Both the position numbers and the translations under genes were made by a program. Positions 32,809-42,806 of a stretch of 64,000 nucleotides of DNA are shown one piece after another. The notes beneath the pieces were generated by a model that was not told where the DNA came from, ran no database searches, and worked only from the letters and a program-made list of their open reading frames with translations. Positions within the stretch are counted from its first letter, which is position 1, and every line of letters begins with the position of its first letter. The stretch comes from an uncultured Lachnospiraceae bacterium (GTDB taxonomy: Bacteria; Bacillota; Clostridia; Lachnospirales; Lachnospiraceae): assembly GCA_910589075.1 (NCBI GenBank), contig CAJUSK010000011.1, forward strand, positions 1 through 64,000, read 5' to 3'.

Positions 32809-34014
32809 ATGAGGAAAGAAAATATCGTGAGCAGACAGACGGAGGGGGTTCTGATACCGGCATATGGAAAAAAGAAATTGCTGGGGTATGCGGAGTCTTT
32901 TTATGACCTTGCAAAGACATTTACATATAGAGGGGCAACAGAGGGAGAAGAAGAAATGCAGGATCGGCAGACCTGGCTCCTGCGGCGCAGGCTGATGGAG
33001 GACCGGGAAATTCTGGCGGATAATTTAAAGGAGGTAGCCAGGATTATCCGGCTTCTGGCGGAAGAATCCTACAGCCTGCATCCTTTGAAACACAGGGAAC
33101 TGAAAAGAATCATTCGTGTCTGCAAAACGCAGGGGATTTTGGTTCGGAGCATGTACCGGACGCAGGACCCTGTGTGCGGGATGAAACTGGCCGTAAATCT
33201 GTGCGTGGACGAACGGCATGTACTGACGGCAGAGGATGCGGCGGAAGTGCTGTCAGATTTATTCCGCAGGCGGCTGCTACCGGAAAAGGACAGCCTTTTT
33301 TTCCTGAAAAAAGAATATGAAACCATTGTCTTTGAAGAAGAGGCGGCTTATAATGTGCTGACCGGCGCTGCAAAAGCCACCAGGGAAAATGAGAAGGTGT
33401 CCGGCGATACCCATATTTTCATGGAAAAGGGTAACGGTAATTTTATTATGGCGATTTCGGACGGCATGGGGTCCGGGGAAAAGGCAATGTCGGACAGTGA
33501 GACGGTGATCGACCTGCTGGAGAAATTTACGGAAGCTGGCTTTTCCAAGGAAACGGCGGCAGAAATGATCAACGGCGCCCTTGTGGCACGGGGAGAAGAG
33601 GAGAATATGTCCACCCTGGACATATGCGATATTAATTTGTATACAGGGGAATGCGAACTGATGAAAATCGGTTCTTCTTCTACCTATATTAAAAGAGAGG
33701 ATGAGGTGGAGCAGATCGACGCGGATACGCTGCCCCTGGGAATCTTCCACAAAATTGATGTGGACAGGCAGGAACGCAGGCTTCAGGATGGCGATTTTGT
33801 GATTATGGTGTCGGACGGTATCGTTGACGGCGTGGGAAGCGAAGAAGCGTTCAGGGACATGCTCAGTCAGATTGATATACAGAATCCGCAGGAAATGGCA
33901 AACTATATTTTGCAGTTTGTTCTGCATAAAAGCATGGGGAAAGTACAGGACGATATGACAGTATTGACACTGGGTATTTGGGAAAATGCCGGGCCGGAGT
34001 TGTATTATTCATGA
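32809..34014 (+). CDS. spoIIE: SpoIIE-type PP2C phosphatase lacking membrane domain
   Basis: A 401-residue protein whose C-terminal half is the PP2C-type phosphatase of SpoIIE: FIMAISDGMGSGEKAMSDS, STLDICDINLYTGECELMKIG, DGDFVIMVSDGIVDGVG and DDMTVL. SpoIIE dephosphorylates SpoIIAA to activate sigma-F in the forespore. The ten-helix membrane region of Bacillus SpoIIE (about 320 residues) is absent; the N-terminus is charged and soluble. Position between divIC and tilS and the promoter type support the assignment. The start follows AGGAGGAGTTAAGGGG. Confidence 0.85.
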   Translation: MRKENIVSRQTEGVLIPAYGKKKLLGYAESFYDLAKTFTYRGATEGEEEMQDRQTWLLRRRLMEDREILADNLKEVARIIRLLAEESYSLHPLKHRELKRIIRVCKTQGILVRSMYRTQDPVCGMKLAVNLCVDERHVLTAEDAAEVLSDLFRRRLLPEKDSLFFLKKEYETIVFEEEAAYNVLTGAAKATRENEKVSGDTHIFMEKGNGNFIMAISDGMGSGEKAMSDSETVIDLLEKFTEAGFSKETAAEMINGALVARGEEENMSTLDICDINLYTGECELMKIGSSSTYIKREDEVEQIDADTLPLGIFHKIDVDRQERRLQDGDFVIMVSDGIVDGVGSEEAFRDMLSQIDIQNPQEMANYILQFVLHKSMGKVQDDMTVLTLGIWENAGPELYYS

Positions 34015-34056
34015 CAGGCCTTTGACTTTTTGGCCTGAATTGTTTATAGTGAGATT

Positions 34057-35454
34057 ATGATTGAAAAAATACTGGAATATATAAACGAACATCAAATGCT
34101 GCAGGAAGGCGACACCGTTGTGGCCGGAGTATCCGGAGGGGCGGATTCTGTCTGCCTTCTCTTTGTTTTGCTGAAAATAAGAGAAACCATACCCTTTCGT
34201 CTGACAGCGGTGCATATGAACCACAAAATTCGGGAAGAGGCAGGTGAAGACGCCGCTTTTGTGGAAGCGCTCTGCGGGACATGGAACTGTCCATACCGAT
34301 ATATGGAAGCGGATGTGGAAGCATATGCATTGGGGCATCATATGTCCTGCGAGGAGGCAGGCCGTTTCCTGCGCTATCAGGCATTTGCACAAGTTTTGGA
34401 GGAAGAGGGCGCAGAAGACGGCAAAGTGGCAGTGGCCCACAATAAAAATGACCACGCGGAAACCGTGCTGTTCCATCTGCTGCGGGGAAGCGGCCTGGCC
34501 GGGCTGACAGGGATCCATCCGGTGCGGGGACGGGTCATTCGACCACTGCTCTGCGTTACGCGGCCTGAAATAGAGGCGTTTCTTGAAGAAAATCAGCTTG
34601 CCTATTGTATAGACAAGACCAATAGCGAGGATACTTATACAAGAAATAAGATCAGGCATCATATGCTTGCATATGCGGAGCAGGAAGTGTGCAGCCAGGC
34701 AGTTTCACATATATATGACACAAGCGTCATAGTCAGGGAGGCGCTGGCATATGTGGATTGCCACACACAGATGGCGATGGAACGGTGTGGGGTAGCTTCC
34801 GAAAAAGACATGATATTTGACGTGGCAGCGTTTGAAAAGGAAGAGCCTTTGATACAAAAACAGCTACTTCTTATGGCAATGGAGCGACTGTCGGAAAACA
34901 GGAAGGATATTTCCGCAGTACATATCCGGCTGCTGCTGGGACTGTTTACCAGGCAGGGAAATGCCAGTGTGGATTTTCCCTGTGGGCTGCGGGCATACCG
35001 GGAATACGGACGGGTGCGGCTTGCCGGCCGGGAGAGGGAGCGCGCAGAATCCGCCCCTGGGGTTTTACGGATACCGGGCGTCACTCGCTGGGGCGGATAC
35101 CGGTTTGTCTGCCAACTGTTGCCATATGAAAAAAGCCAAATTATTCCGCAAAAAACATATACGAAATGGTTCGATTATGATAAAATAAGTAAATATTTGG
35201 TGCTCAGAACAAGGCAGAGCGGTGATTATCTGATGACCCGCGGGGACGGCGGCAGGAAGTCTCTCAAGGCATACATGATCGGGGAAAAGATACCCCAGGC
35301 AGAACGGGACCGGATTCCTGTCCTGGCAGACGGGGAACACATTGTCTGGGTGGTGGGACACCGTATCAGCGGGCACTATAAAACAGACAGACAGACAAAG
35401 ACTGTATTACAGATCAGAGTTACGGGAGGAAGCACAGATGGCGGAGAAGATTAG
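34057..35454 (+). CDS. tilS: tRNA-Ile lysidine synthetase TilS
   Basis: A 465-residue enzyme that converts cytidine 34 of tRNA-Ile(CAU) to lysidine with ATP. The PP-loop VVAGVSGGADSVCLL (residues 22-36) is intact, followed by HNKNDHAETVLFHLLRGSGL and the TNSEDTYTRNKIRH motif. The C-terminal tRNA-binding domain ends in VWVVGHRISGHYK. It overlaps hpt by 17 bp. The tilS-hpt-ftsH order is conserved in Firmicutes. Confidence 0.93.
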   Translation: MIEKILEYINEHQMLQEGDTVVAGVSGGADSVCLLFVLLKIRETIPFRLTAVHMNHKIREEAGEDAAFVEALCGTWNCPYRYMEADVEAYALGHHMSCEEAGRFLRYQAFAQVLEEEGAEDGKVAVAHNKNDHAETVLFHLLRGSGLAGLTGIHPVRGRVIRPLLCVTRPEIEAFLEENQLAYCIDKTNSEDTYTRNKIRHHMLAYAEQEVCSQAVSHIYDTSVIVREALAYVDCHTQMAMERCGVASEKDMIFDVAAFEKEEPLIQKQLLLMAMERLSENRKDISAVHIRLLLGLFTRQGNASVDFPCGLRAYREYGRVRLAGRERERAESAPGVLRIPGVTRWGGYRFVCQLLPYEKSQIIPQKTYTKWFDYDKISKYLVLRTRQSGDYLMTRGDGGRKSLKAYMIGEKIPQAERDRIPVLADGEHIVWVVGHRISGHYKTDRQTKTVLQIRVTGGSTDGGED

Positions 35455-35962
35455 AGTTTTGTTGACAGAAGAAACAGTGGATGCCAGAATCCGTGAAATC
35501 GGAGAGCAGATCAGCCGGGACTATGCCGGGAGGCAGGTACATCTGGTATGCGTATTAAAAGGCGGCAGTTTTTTTATGTGTGAGCTTGCAAAGCGGATTA
35601 CGGTGCCGGTATCCATGGATTTCATGTCTGTGTCCAGCTATGGCAGTGCGACAAAATCCAGTGGTGTTGTACGGATTGTGAAGGACCTGGATGAACCTCT
35701 GAAAGACCGGGATGTTATTATTATAGAAGATATTGTGGATTCGGGGCGTACCCTCAGCTATCTGATCGAGATGCTGCGCGACAGACATCCCAGGAGCCTT
35801 TCCCTCTGTACATTGCTGGATAAACCGGATCGCAGAGTTGTGCCGGTACAGGTGGATTATACAGGGTTTCAGATTCCGGATGAATTTGTGGTGGGATATG
35901 GCCTGGATTATGATCAAAAATATCGCAACCTGCCCTATATTGGGATTGTGGAACTGGTGTAA
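35438..35962 (+). CDS. hpt: Hypoxanthine phosphoribosyltransferase
   Basis: A 174-residue purine salvage enzyme that makes IMP or GMP from the base and PRPP. The PRPP loop VIIIEDIVDSGRTLSYLIE is plain, along with VCVLKGGSFFMCEL and SYGSATKSSG. The ATG at 35438 has GGGAGGA upstream and lies inside the 3' end of tilS; an in-frame start at 35342 is too early. In Bacillus HprT also works with TilS as a regulator of ftsH, which lies next here. Confidence 0.93.
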   Translation: MAEKIRVLLTEETVDARIREIGEQISRDYAGRQVHLVCVLKGGSFFMCELAKRITVPVSMDFMSVSSYGSATKSSGVVRIVKDLDEPLKDRDVIIIEDIVDSGRTLSYLIEMLRDRHPRSLSLCTLLDKPDRRVVPVQVDYTGFQIPDEFVVGYGLDYDQKYRNLPYIGIVELV

Positions 35963-36140
35963 ACCGTAACTGAGCAATCAGCAGGACCAGGAGCCTGCTT
36001 TGCTGCCTGCAGATGTGTTTGCGGGAATCCGCAAATGCATGAGATTGACCGGACGCCCATTTTTGCACAGGAGTATGCGGGCAGGTGCAGAGCGTTTGGA
36101 ATAAGATGGAAACAAAAGTCTGTTTCCGGGAGGAGTAACA

Positions 36141-37976
36141 TTGAATAAAAACAGTAAAAGCCTGAATACGTATTTTATTGTCATACTGATACTGTTGGGA
36201 CTTACCTATTTTATCAGTACACTGGGTGAGCGGGAGGATGTTTTTACAAAGGCGGAATTGACCAGGGCGCTGGATGAGAATGTCATTACCCGTGTGGAGA
36301 TTCAGCCCAACAAGGAGACGCCCACCGGCGTGGTACGGGTAACGTTGACCGATGGCAGGGACCGGGTCGTTTATGTATCGGATGTAAAGGAAATTGAGCA
36401 ACTTCTGTCAGATTACCAGATCAGCCCCATCATGCGGGATGTACCAAAGGAAAGCTGGTTTATGACCTACATGCTGCCCATGTTGGTGGTACTGATCATA
36501 GGGGTCTTTTTCTTTGTCATGATGAATTCCCAGAATTCCGGCGGCAACGGTAAGATGATGAACTTCGGCAAGAGCAGGGCGAAGCTGTCGCTGGGCGAGG
36601 GCAACATTACACTCAAGGATGTGGCCGGGCTGAAGGAAGAAAAAGAAGAACTGGAAGAAGTCATTGAGTTTCTCAGGGAGCCGGCCAAATTTACGAAAGT
36701 AGGCGCCCGGATACCCAAAGGCATATTGCTGGAAGGTTCGCCGGGAACCGGTAAGACGCTGCTGGCCAAAGCGATTGCGGGAGAAGCCAATGTACCGTTT
36801 TTCAGTATTTCCGGGTCGGATTTTGTGGAGATGTTTGTGGGTGTGGGCGCTTCCCGCGTGCGTGATCTGTTTCTGAACGCCAAACGCAACGCGCCCTGTA
36901 TCGTATTTATAGATGAGATAGATGCAGTGGCAAGACGCCGGGGGACCGGTATGGGCGGCGGCCATGACGAGCGGGAGCAGACACTGAACCAGCTTCTGGT
37001 GGAGATGGACGGCTTTGGCGTCAATGAAGGCATTATTGTGATGGCGGCCACAAACCGGGTGGACATTCTGGATCCGGCTATTTTAAGACCCGGGCGGTTT
37101 GACCGGAAGATTACGGTGGCTGCACCGGATGTGGGCGGCAGAGAAGACATCCTGAAAGTACATGCAAAGAACAAGCCCCTGGCGGAAGATGTGGATCTCA
37201 AGCAGATTGCACAGACGACAGCAGGCTTTACCGGCGCAGATCTGGAAAACCTTCTGAATGAGTCCGCGATTATAGCGGCCAGAGAGAACCGGGGGTATAT
37301 CATACAGGCTGATATACGCAAGGCGTTCATAAAAGTGGGAATTGGTTCAGAGAAAAAGAGCCGGATTATTTCAGACAAAGAAAAGCGGATTACTGCATAC
37401 CATGAGGCCGGGCATGCCATTTTATTTCATGTATTGCCGGATGTGGGGCCTGTTTATACGGTATCCATTATTCCCACAGGGATCGGGGCCGCAGGATATA
37501 CCATGCCCCTTCCTGAAAAGGATGAAATGTTCATGACCAAGAGCCGGATGCTGCAGGATATTATCGTGTCTCTGGGGGGCCGCATTGCAGAGGAAATGGT
37601 TTTCCATGAAATTACCACAGGCGCTTCCAGCGATATTAAAAAGGCCACGAAAGTAGCCAGAAAAATGGTGACCCGCTTCGGTATGTCTGAGGACATTGGT
37701 CCCATTAATTATGACGATGACGATGATGAAGTGTTTATCGGACGTGACCTGGCACATACGAGAAGCCACAGCGAAGGGATTGCCAATGAAATTGACCAGG
37801 AAGTCAAGCGGATTATCGAGGATTGTTACGCAAAGGCCAGGGAGATGATCGAGCAGCACGCGCAGGTGCTGCATAAATGTGCCGAACTGTTGATCGAGAG
37901 AGAGAAGATTTCCAGAACGGAATTTGAAGAATTGTTTTTGTGCAATATTAACGAAAAACCATCTGAGAATTTGTGA
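36141..37976 (+). CDS. ftsH: ATP-dependent zinc metalloprotease FtsH
   Basis: A 611-residue membrane AAA+ protease. Two membrane helices (residues 10-26 and about 112-130) flank an outer domain. The AAA module has Walker A GSPGTGKT (199-206), Walker B IVFIDEIDAVARRRG and the second region of homology ATNRVDILDPAILRPGRFD. The protease zinc site is HEAGH (421-425). The start is TTG, backed by GGGAGGAG. It degrades unneeded or damaged membrane and regulatory proteins. The 178-bp gap after hpt holds no gene; only a small TTTGCGG/CCGCAAA hairpin was seen. Confidence 0.95.
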   Translation: MNKNSKSLNTYFIVILILLGLTYFISTLGEREDVFTKAELTRALDENVITRVEIQPNKETPTGVVRVTLTDGRDRVVYVSDVKEIEQLLSDYQISPIMRDVPKESWFMTYMLPMLVVLIIGVFFFVMMNSQNSGGNGKMMNFGKSRAKLSLGEGNITLKDVAGLKEEKEELEEVIEFLREPAKFTKVGARIPKGILLEGSPGTGKTLLAKAIAGEANVPFFSISGSDFVEMFVGVGASRVRDLFLNAKRNAPCIVFIDEIDAVARRRGTGMGGGHDEREQTLNQLLVEMDGFGVNEGIIVMAATNRVDILDPAILRPGRFDRKITVAAPDVGGREDILKVHAKNKPLAEDVDLKQIAQTTAGFTGADLENLLNESAIIAARENRGYIIQADIRKAFIKVGIGSEKKSRIISDKEKRITAYHEAGHAILFHVLPDVGPVYTVSIIPTGIGAAGYTMPLPEKDEMFMTKSRMLQDIIVSLGGRIAEEMVFHEITTGASSDIKKATKVARKMVTRFGMSEDIGPINYDDDDDEVFIGRDLAHTRSHSEGIANEIDQEVKRIIEDCYAKAREMIEQHAQVLHKCAELLIEREKISRTEFEELFLCNINEKPSENL

Positions 37977-38094
37977 TATTTGTGAATTGCGGGTATGGAC
38001 ATTGGAAGGGACTTTTGCTATTATACTATTTGTAACCCCCCCAATACATTATATAGTTTTTTGCTATACCCCATAAGAAAGAAATACCTTCTCT

Positions 38095-38128
38095 AAAAAA
38101 GACAGCGGATCGAAATGCTGTCTTTTTT
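38095..38128. terminator. Intrinsic terminator
   Basis: AAAAAAGACAGC and GCTGTCTTTTTT form a perfect 12-bp stem with a 10-nt loop. It ends the ftsH unit ahead of the alpha-glucanase gene. Confidence 0.85.
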
Positions 38129-38185
38129 ACTGTCCGGAGATATGTTATAATTTTGATTATAATAAATTCAGTGAGGTAAAGAACT

Positions 38186-40315
38186 ATGGAACAAGACCGA
38201 TTCCTGAAAGCACAACAGCAGCAGGAGTACGTTGTGAATATGCGGCCTGTATTGCGTAAAAAGGCACTTTTCAGCGACGCCACAGAAAATTATGTAAAAC
38301 CACAGGAGCCGGCCCCTTATGATGAAATTACGGTGCGATTCCGTGCGGCAAAGGGCAATATCGACAGAGTATATTTTGTCTGTAAGGGACAGAAAGAACT
38401 GATGCTTCCAGAATCATCAGATGAGGAATTCGACTATTACTATGTGAAAGTACAGTTGGAAAATGAACTGCTTTCCTATTATTTTGAAATTATTGCAGGG
38501 CGCGTACTCTGCTATTATGACATACGAGGAACAGTCAAATCAGCAGAGGAGCCCTTCTATTTCCGGATCATTCCAGGATTTCGGACGCCGGACTGGGCGA
38601 AAGGTGCAGTGATGTATCAGATTTTCGTGGACCGGTTCTGCAACGGGGATACTTCCAACGATGTGCTCACCGGGGAATACAGTTATATTGGGGAACCGGT
38701 GATACAGGAAACGAACTGGGACGCCTATCCGGACAGTATGGACGTGCGGAAATTTTATGGAGGCGATTTGCAGGGTGTCATTGATAAACTGGATTACCTG
38801 GCAGATCTGGGAATTGATGTAATTTATCTCAATCCCATTTTTGTATCGCCCTCCAACCATAAATATGACATACAGGACTATGATTATGTAGATCCCCACT
38901 TTGGAAAGATTGTAGAGGACACAGGGGAATTGCTTCCGGAAGGACAGCGGGAAAACCGCTTTGCGAGCCGCTATATAAACCGGGTGACAAACCGGAAGAA
39001 CCTGGAGGCCAGCAACGAACTGTTTATTCAACTGGTGCAGGAGGCCCATAAGAGGAATATACGGGTGATTCTGGACGGTGTATTCAACCATTGCGGCTCT
39101 TTTAATAAATGGATGGACAGAGAGCGGATTTATGAACATGCGGAAGGATACGAAAAAGGCGCTTACATAGCCGCTGACAGTCCGTATCGCAATTTCTTCC
39201 GGTTTTATCAGACCGAAGAGTGGCCTTATAATCATACCTATGACGGTTGGTGGGGGCATGACACACTGCCCAAGCTGAATTATTCCGGTTCCAGAGAACT
39301 GTACGAGTATATACTGGAAATCGGAAGAAAGTGGGTTTCAAAGCCATACTGTGCCGACGGATGGCGTCTGGATGTGGCTGCGGACCTGGGGCACAGCCCG
39401 GAGGAAAATCATAAATTCTGGCAGGATTTCCGCAGGGCGGTAAAAGGAGCCAACCCGGATGCTCTGATCCTGGCGGAGCATTATGGCAACCCGGAAAGCT
39501 GGCTGCGGGGAAATGAGTGGGACTCCGTGATGAATTATGATGCGTTTATGGAGCCGATCTCCTGGTTTCTGACCGGTATGCAGAAACACAGCGACGACTA
39601 CCGGGATGATTTGCGGGGAAACGCGTTCAGTTTTCTGGAAGCCATGAAGCATCATAATATAAACTTTACCACACCGTCCCGTCAGGTGGCCATGAATGAA
39701 CTGTCGAATCATGACCATTCACGCTTCCTTACAAGAACCAACCGGAAGGTAGGGCGGACCAATACGCTGGGGCCCAAAGCCGCAGAAGAATACGTTGACA
39801 AAGCTGTTTTCCGGGAAGCGGTGGTGATGCAGATGACATGGACCGGGGCACCTACGATTTACTATGGTGATGAAGCCGGTGTGTGCGGGTTCACAGATCC
39901 GGATAACAGACGGACCTATCCCTGGGGCCATGAGGATCAGGAGCTGATCGAATTTCATAAGCAGATTATACGGATTCACAAGCAGAACCCGGAAATGAAA
40001 AGAGGTTCACTGATCTATTTAGGCAGCGATTATAATTTTCTGGCCTATGGCAGATTTACGTATATGGAGCAGTCTGTCATTCTGATTAACAACAATGATA
40101 CGGAAATGACAAGGGAAATCAGTGTCTGGGAAGCCGGTATTCCCAAAGAAACCATCCTGAAGCAGCTAATTCTGACCTCTGAAAAAGGATTTACTGTGGA
40201 AGAGCGGTATTATCCGGTAAAGCACGGAAAACTTTCCGTTGCGCTGCCCCCCAAAGCAGGACTTGTTCTCAAACATAAGAAAAAAGAGAAAAAGCAATTT
40301 CCGGAGTTCCAGTGA
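38186..40315 (+). CDS. GH13 cyclomaltodextrinase/neopullulanase-type enzyme
   Basis: A 709-residue enzyme. Residues 1-135 form an N-terminal beta domain like CBM34. The GH13 barrel follows: MYQIFVDRFCNGD, GVFNHCG, DGWRLDVAADLGH (nucleophile Asp), ILAEHYGNP (acid Glu) and ELSNHDHSR. No signal peptide is present, so it acts on maltodextrins or cyclodextrins inside the cell. ATG follows GTGAGGTAAAG. Two further GH13 genes lie within 7 kb, which points to an alpha-glucan utilisation region. Confidence 0.9.
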   Translation: MEQDRFLKAQQQQEYVVNMRPVLRKKALFSDATENYVKPQEPAPYDEITVRFRAAKGNIDRVYFVCKGQKELMLPESSDEEFDYYYVKVQLENELLSYYFEIIAGRVLCYYDIRGTVKSAEEPFYFRIIPGFRTPDWAKGAVMYQIFVDRFCNGDTSNDVLTGEYSYIGEPVIQETNWDAYPDSMDVRKFYGGDLQGVIDKLDYLADLGIDVIYLNPIFVSPSNHKYDIQDYDYVDPHFGKIVEDTGELLPEGQRENRFASRYINRVTNRKNLEASNELFIQLVQEAHKRNIRVILDGVFNHCGSFNKWMDRERIYEHAEGYEKGAYIAADSPYRNFFRFYQTEEWPYNHTYDGWWGHDTLPKLNYSGSRELYEYILEIGRKWVSKPYCADGWRLDVAADLGHSPEENHKFWQDFRRAVKGANPDALILAEHYGNPESWLRGNEWDSVMNYDAFMEPISWFLTGMQKHSDDYRDDLRGNAFSFLEAMKHHNINFTTPSRQVAMNELSNHDHSRFLTRTNRKVGRTNTLGPKAAEEYVDKAVFREAVVMQMTWTGAPTIYYGDEAGVCGFTDPDNRRTYPWGHEDQELIEFHKQIIRIHKQNPEMKRGSLIYLGSDYNFLAYGRFTYMEQSVILINNNDTEMTREISVWEAGIPKETILKQLILTSEKGFTVEERYYPVKHGKLSVALPPKAGLVLKHKKKEKKQFPEFQ

Positions 40316-40328
40316 GGCGGGAAGTATG

Positions 40329-40375
40329 AAAAAGGCCTGCACACAGGAACTGTTTATGCCTTTTTCCGTGCAGGC
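40329..40375 (+). other. Pair of mutually exclusive hairpins
   Basis: AAAAAGGC (40329-40336) pairs with GCCTTTTT (40358-40365), while GCCTGCAC (40335-40342) pairs with GTGCAGGC (40368-40375). The arms cross, so only one hairpin can form at a time or they form a pseudoknot. The region follows the neopullulanase gene and precedes the hydrolase gene. Confidence 0.45.
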
Positions 40376-40499
40376 AGCGAAGAAAAGGCGCCGTTTTCCA
40401 TGGGACTGAGCGACGGCAGGTATATTGGCATCCAAAACCGGATATGCTATCCTGGGTGGAAATCCGTGTCTGTTATAAAAGGAAAGGGAAACTGACTAT

Positions 40500-41486
40500 A
40501 TGGCCCAAAAAGAATTTTTTTATCCATCGTCAGACGGAATCAATCTGATTCATGCAATGATATGGTTTCCGGATCGGGATACATTTCAAAGACCAAAGGG
40601 AATTGTCCAGATATCCCATGGCATGGTGGAATATGTGGGAAGATATGATGAATTTGCCCGGTATCTGAATGCCAGAGGGTATCTCGTGGCGGGAAATGAC
40701 CATCTGGGACATGGGGAGTCTGTACAGTCCCGGGAGGACTGGGGCTATTTCGCAGCCCAGGATGGAGATGTCTGCGTGATAAAAGACCTCCATAGGCTTA
40801 CCTATATGCTGAAAAAGCGGTATCCGGCCATACCCTTTTTTCTGTTGGGGCACAGTATGGGTTCTTTTATTGCAAGACGCTGTTTTCTCGCCTTTGGCCG
40901 GGAGCTGGATGGCATGATTCTCCTCGGAACGGGAAATCATCACAGAGGTCTGCTGTACGCCGGATTGATGCTGGCCAGACTGTTGAAGCTCTGTAAAGGA
41001 GAACGCTATAAAAGCCCATTGCTCAGAAAGCTGATGTTTGGCAGCTATAACCGCAGGATAAAAAATCCCGCCTCAGCCAATGACTGGGTGTGTTCCGATG
41101 AAACGGTTATGACAGCCTATAATAAAGACCCTGCCTGCACCTTCCTGTTTACGGTGAACGGTGTGGAAGTTTTGATGAAAAACTTGCTTTTTATCTCAAA
41201 CAGGAATAACATGGTAAATGTCCCGAAAGATATTCCGATTCTGATGGCTTCGGGAAAGGAGGACCCGGTGGGGAACTATGGGAGAGCAGTAGAACAGGTA
41301 TATCACATCTATCAGGATGCGGGTATAAGCGATATGACCCTGAGGCTGTTTGAAAATTGCAGACATGAGCTCCACAATGAAATCAATCGGGAAGAAGTCT
41401 ATGCGTTAATCGGGGACTGGCTGGATGACCGGTCAGAAGCAAACAAGAAAGAGAGCGTATCAATATGTGGTTTGAAGAAGCAGTAG
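40500..41486 (+). CDS. Alpha/beta hydrolase, monoacylglycerol-lipase-like
   Basis: A 328-residue hydrolase of the lysophospholipase/Hydrolase_4 group. The nucleophile elbow is LLGHSMGSF (Ser119); the oxyanion region is QISHGMVEYVGRYDEFARYL; the acid is in ASGKEDPVGNYG and the base His in ENCRHELHNE. It would cleave a small ester or lipid. No signal peptide. The 3' end overlaps the next GH13 gene by 22 bp, so translation is coupled. Confidence 0.85.
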   Translation: MAQKEFFYPSSDGINLIHAMIWFPDRDTFQRPKGIVQISHGMVEYVGRYDEFARYLNARGYLVAGNDHLGHGESVQSREDWGYFAAQDGDVCVIKDLHRLTYMLKKRYPAIPFFLLGHSMGSFIARRCFLAFGRELDGMILLGTGNHHRGLLYAGLMLARLLKLCKGERYKSPLLRKLMFGSYNRRIKNPASANDWVCSDETVMTAYNKDPACTFLFTVNGVEVLMKNLLFISNRNNMVNVPKDIPILMASGKEDPVGNYGRAVEQVYHIYQDAGISDMTLRLFENCRHELHNEINREEVYALIGDWLDDRSEANKKESVSICGLKKQ

Positions 41487-42772
41487 TTTATCAGATTTAT
41501 CCCCTTGGGATGTGTGGCGCGCCCCTGCAGAACGACGGTGTGTCCGAACATCGTATCCTGCGGGTGCTGGACTGGGTGGAGCATATAAAAGAGCTGGGGG
41601 CAACCTGTGTGTTGTTTAACCCTCTGTTTGAAAGCGATGCCCATGGCTATGATACAAGAGACTATAACAAGGTTGATTGCCGGCTGGGAACGAAGGAAGA
41701 TTTTCAACAGGTGTGCGAGGCTTTACATAAGGCCGGGCTCAGAATTATGCTGGACGGGGTGTTCAACCATGCGGGCAGAGGCTTCTGGGCCTTTGAGGAT
41801 GTGCGGCAGAAGAAATGGGACAGCCCTTATAAAGACTGGTTTCACATCTCCTTTGACGGAAATACCAATTATAATGACGGATTCTGGTATGAAGCATGGG
41901 AGGGATGCAATGAGCTGGTCAAGCTGAATGTACAGAATCCTGCAGTACGGGACTATCTGTTTGAGGCGATCCGGGGCTGGGTACGGGATTACGATATAGA
42001 CGGCCTGCGCCTGGATGTTGCCTATTGCCTGGACTTGGGATTTCTGGAGGCGCTGAGGGGGCTTGCCGATACCGTCAAACCGGAATTTGTTCTGATGGGA
42101 GAGACGCTGCACGGAGACTATAACCGTTGGATGCATGAGCGGGCCTGCCACAGTGTCACCAATTACGAATGCTACAAGGGTCTGTATTCCAGCTTTAATA
42201 CAGGGAATATGCATGAGATTTCCTACAGTCTCAACCGCCAGTTCGGACAGGAGCAGTGGTGCCTGTATACCGGAAAACATTTGCTGAGTTTTGCAGATAA
42301 TCATGATGTCAGCCGGATTGCCACGATTCTCGGTGATCAACGGCATTTGGAACCGGTGTATGGTATGCTGTTTGGCATGCCGGGTGTACCTGCCGTATAC
42401 TACGGAAGCGAGTGGGGCATGGAAGGGGATAAGAAAAACGGAGATCCCACCCTGCGCCCTGCTGTGGAAAAACCGGAGACAAACGAACTGACAAAGTGGA
42501 TTGGAGCGTTGGCAAAAGCCCGCAGAGAGAGCAAAGCGCTGTGCTACGGCAGTTACCGCAACATAATGGTTATGCCCAAACAGCTTATTTTTGAGAGAAG
42601 AACGGAGAATGAGAGGGTGCTGGTAGCCATTAATGCGGATGCGCAGACCTACCATGCAGACTTCAATGCGGAATCAGGCATGGCTGTTGATCTGATTACG
42701 GGTAAGGAGCATGATTTCGGCGGCGGCAGCGATTTGCCTCCCTATTCCTGCTCTTTCTGGCTGACAGAATAG
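41465..42772 (+). CDS. GH13 alpha-amylase family glycosidase
   Basis: A 435-residue compact GH13 enzyme without the N-terminal beta domain. The barrel motifs are complete: GVFNHAGRGFWAF, DGLRLDVAYCLD (nucleophile), LMGETLHGDY (acid) and SFADNHDVSR. It begins right at the barrel (MWFEEAVVYQIYPLGMCGAP). It is probably an intracellular maltodextrin or cyclodextrin hydrolase. It starts inside the end of the hydrolase gene. Confidence 0.9.
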   Translation: MWFEEAVVYQIYPLGMCGAPLQNDGVSEHRILRVLDWVEHIKELGATCVLFNPLFESDAHGYDTRDYNKVDCRLGTKEDFQQVCEALHKAGLRIMLDGVFNHAGRGFWAFEDVRQKKWDSPYKDWFHISFDGNTNYNDGFWYEAWEGCNELVKLNVQNPAVRDYLFEAIRGWVRDYDIDGLRLDVAYCLDLGFLEALRGLADTVKPEFVLMGETLHGDYNRWMHERACHSVTNYECYKGLYSSFNTGNMHEISYSLNRQFGQEQWCLYTGKHLLSFADNHDVSRIATILGDQRHLEPVYGMLFGMPGVPAVYYGSEWGMEGDKKNGDPTLRPAVEKPETNELTKWIGALAKARRESKALCYGSYRNIMVMPKQLIFERRTENERVLVAINADAQTYHADFNAESGMAVDLITGKEHDFGGGSDLPPYSCSFWLTE

Positions 42773-42806
42773 AAACGGCGGAAACCGCTGCGCGATGCCG
42801 GTATGC

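Noticed and set aside
35963..36140. Small gene or riboswitch between hpt and ftsH
   Set aside because: No frame with a ribosome site and no known fold was found; only a 7-bp hairpin is present.
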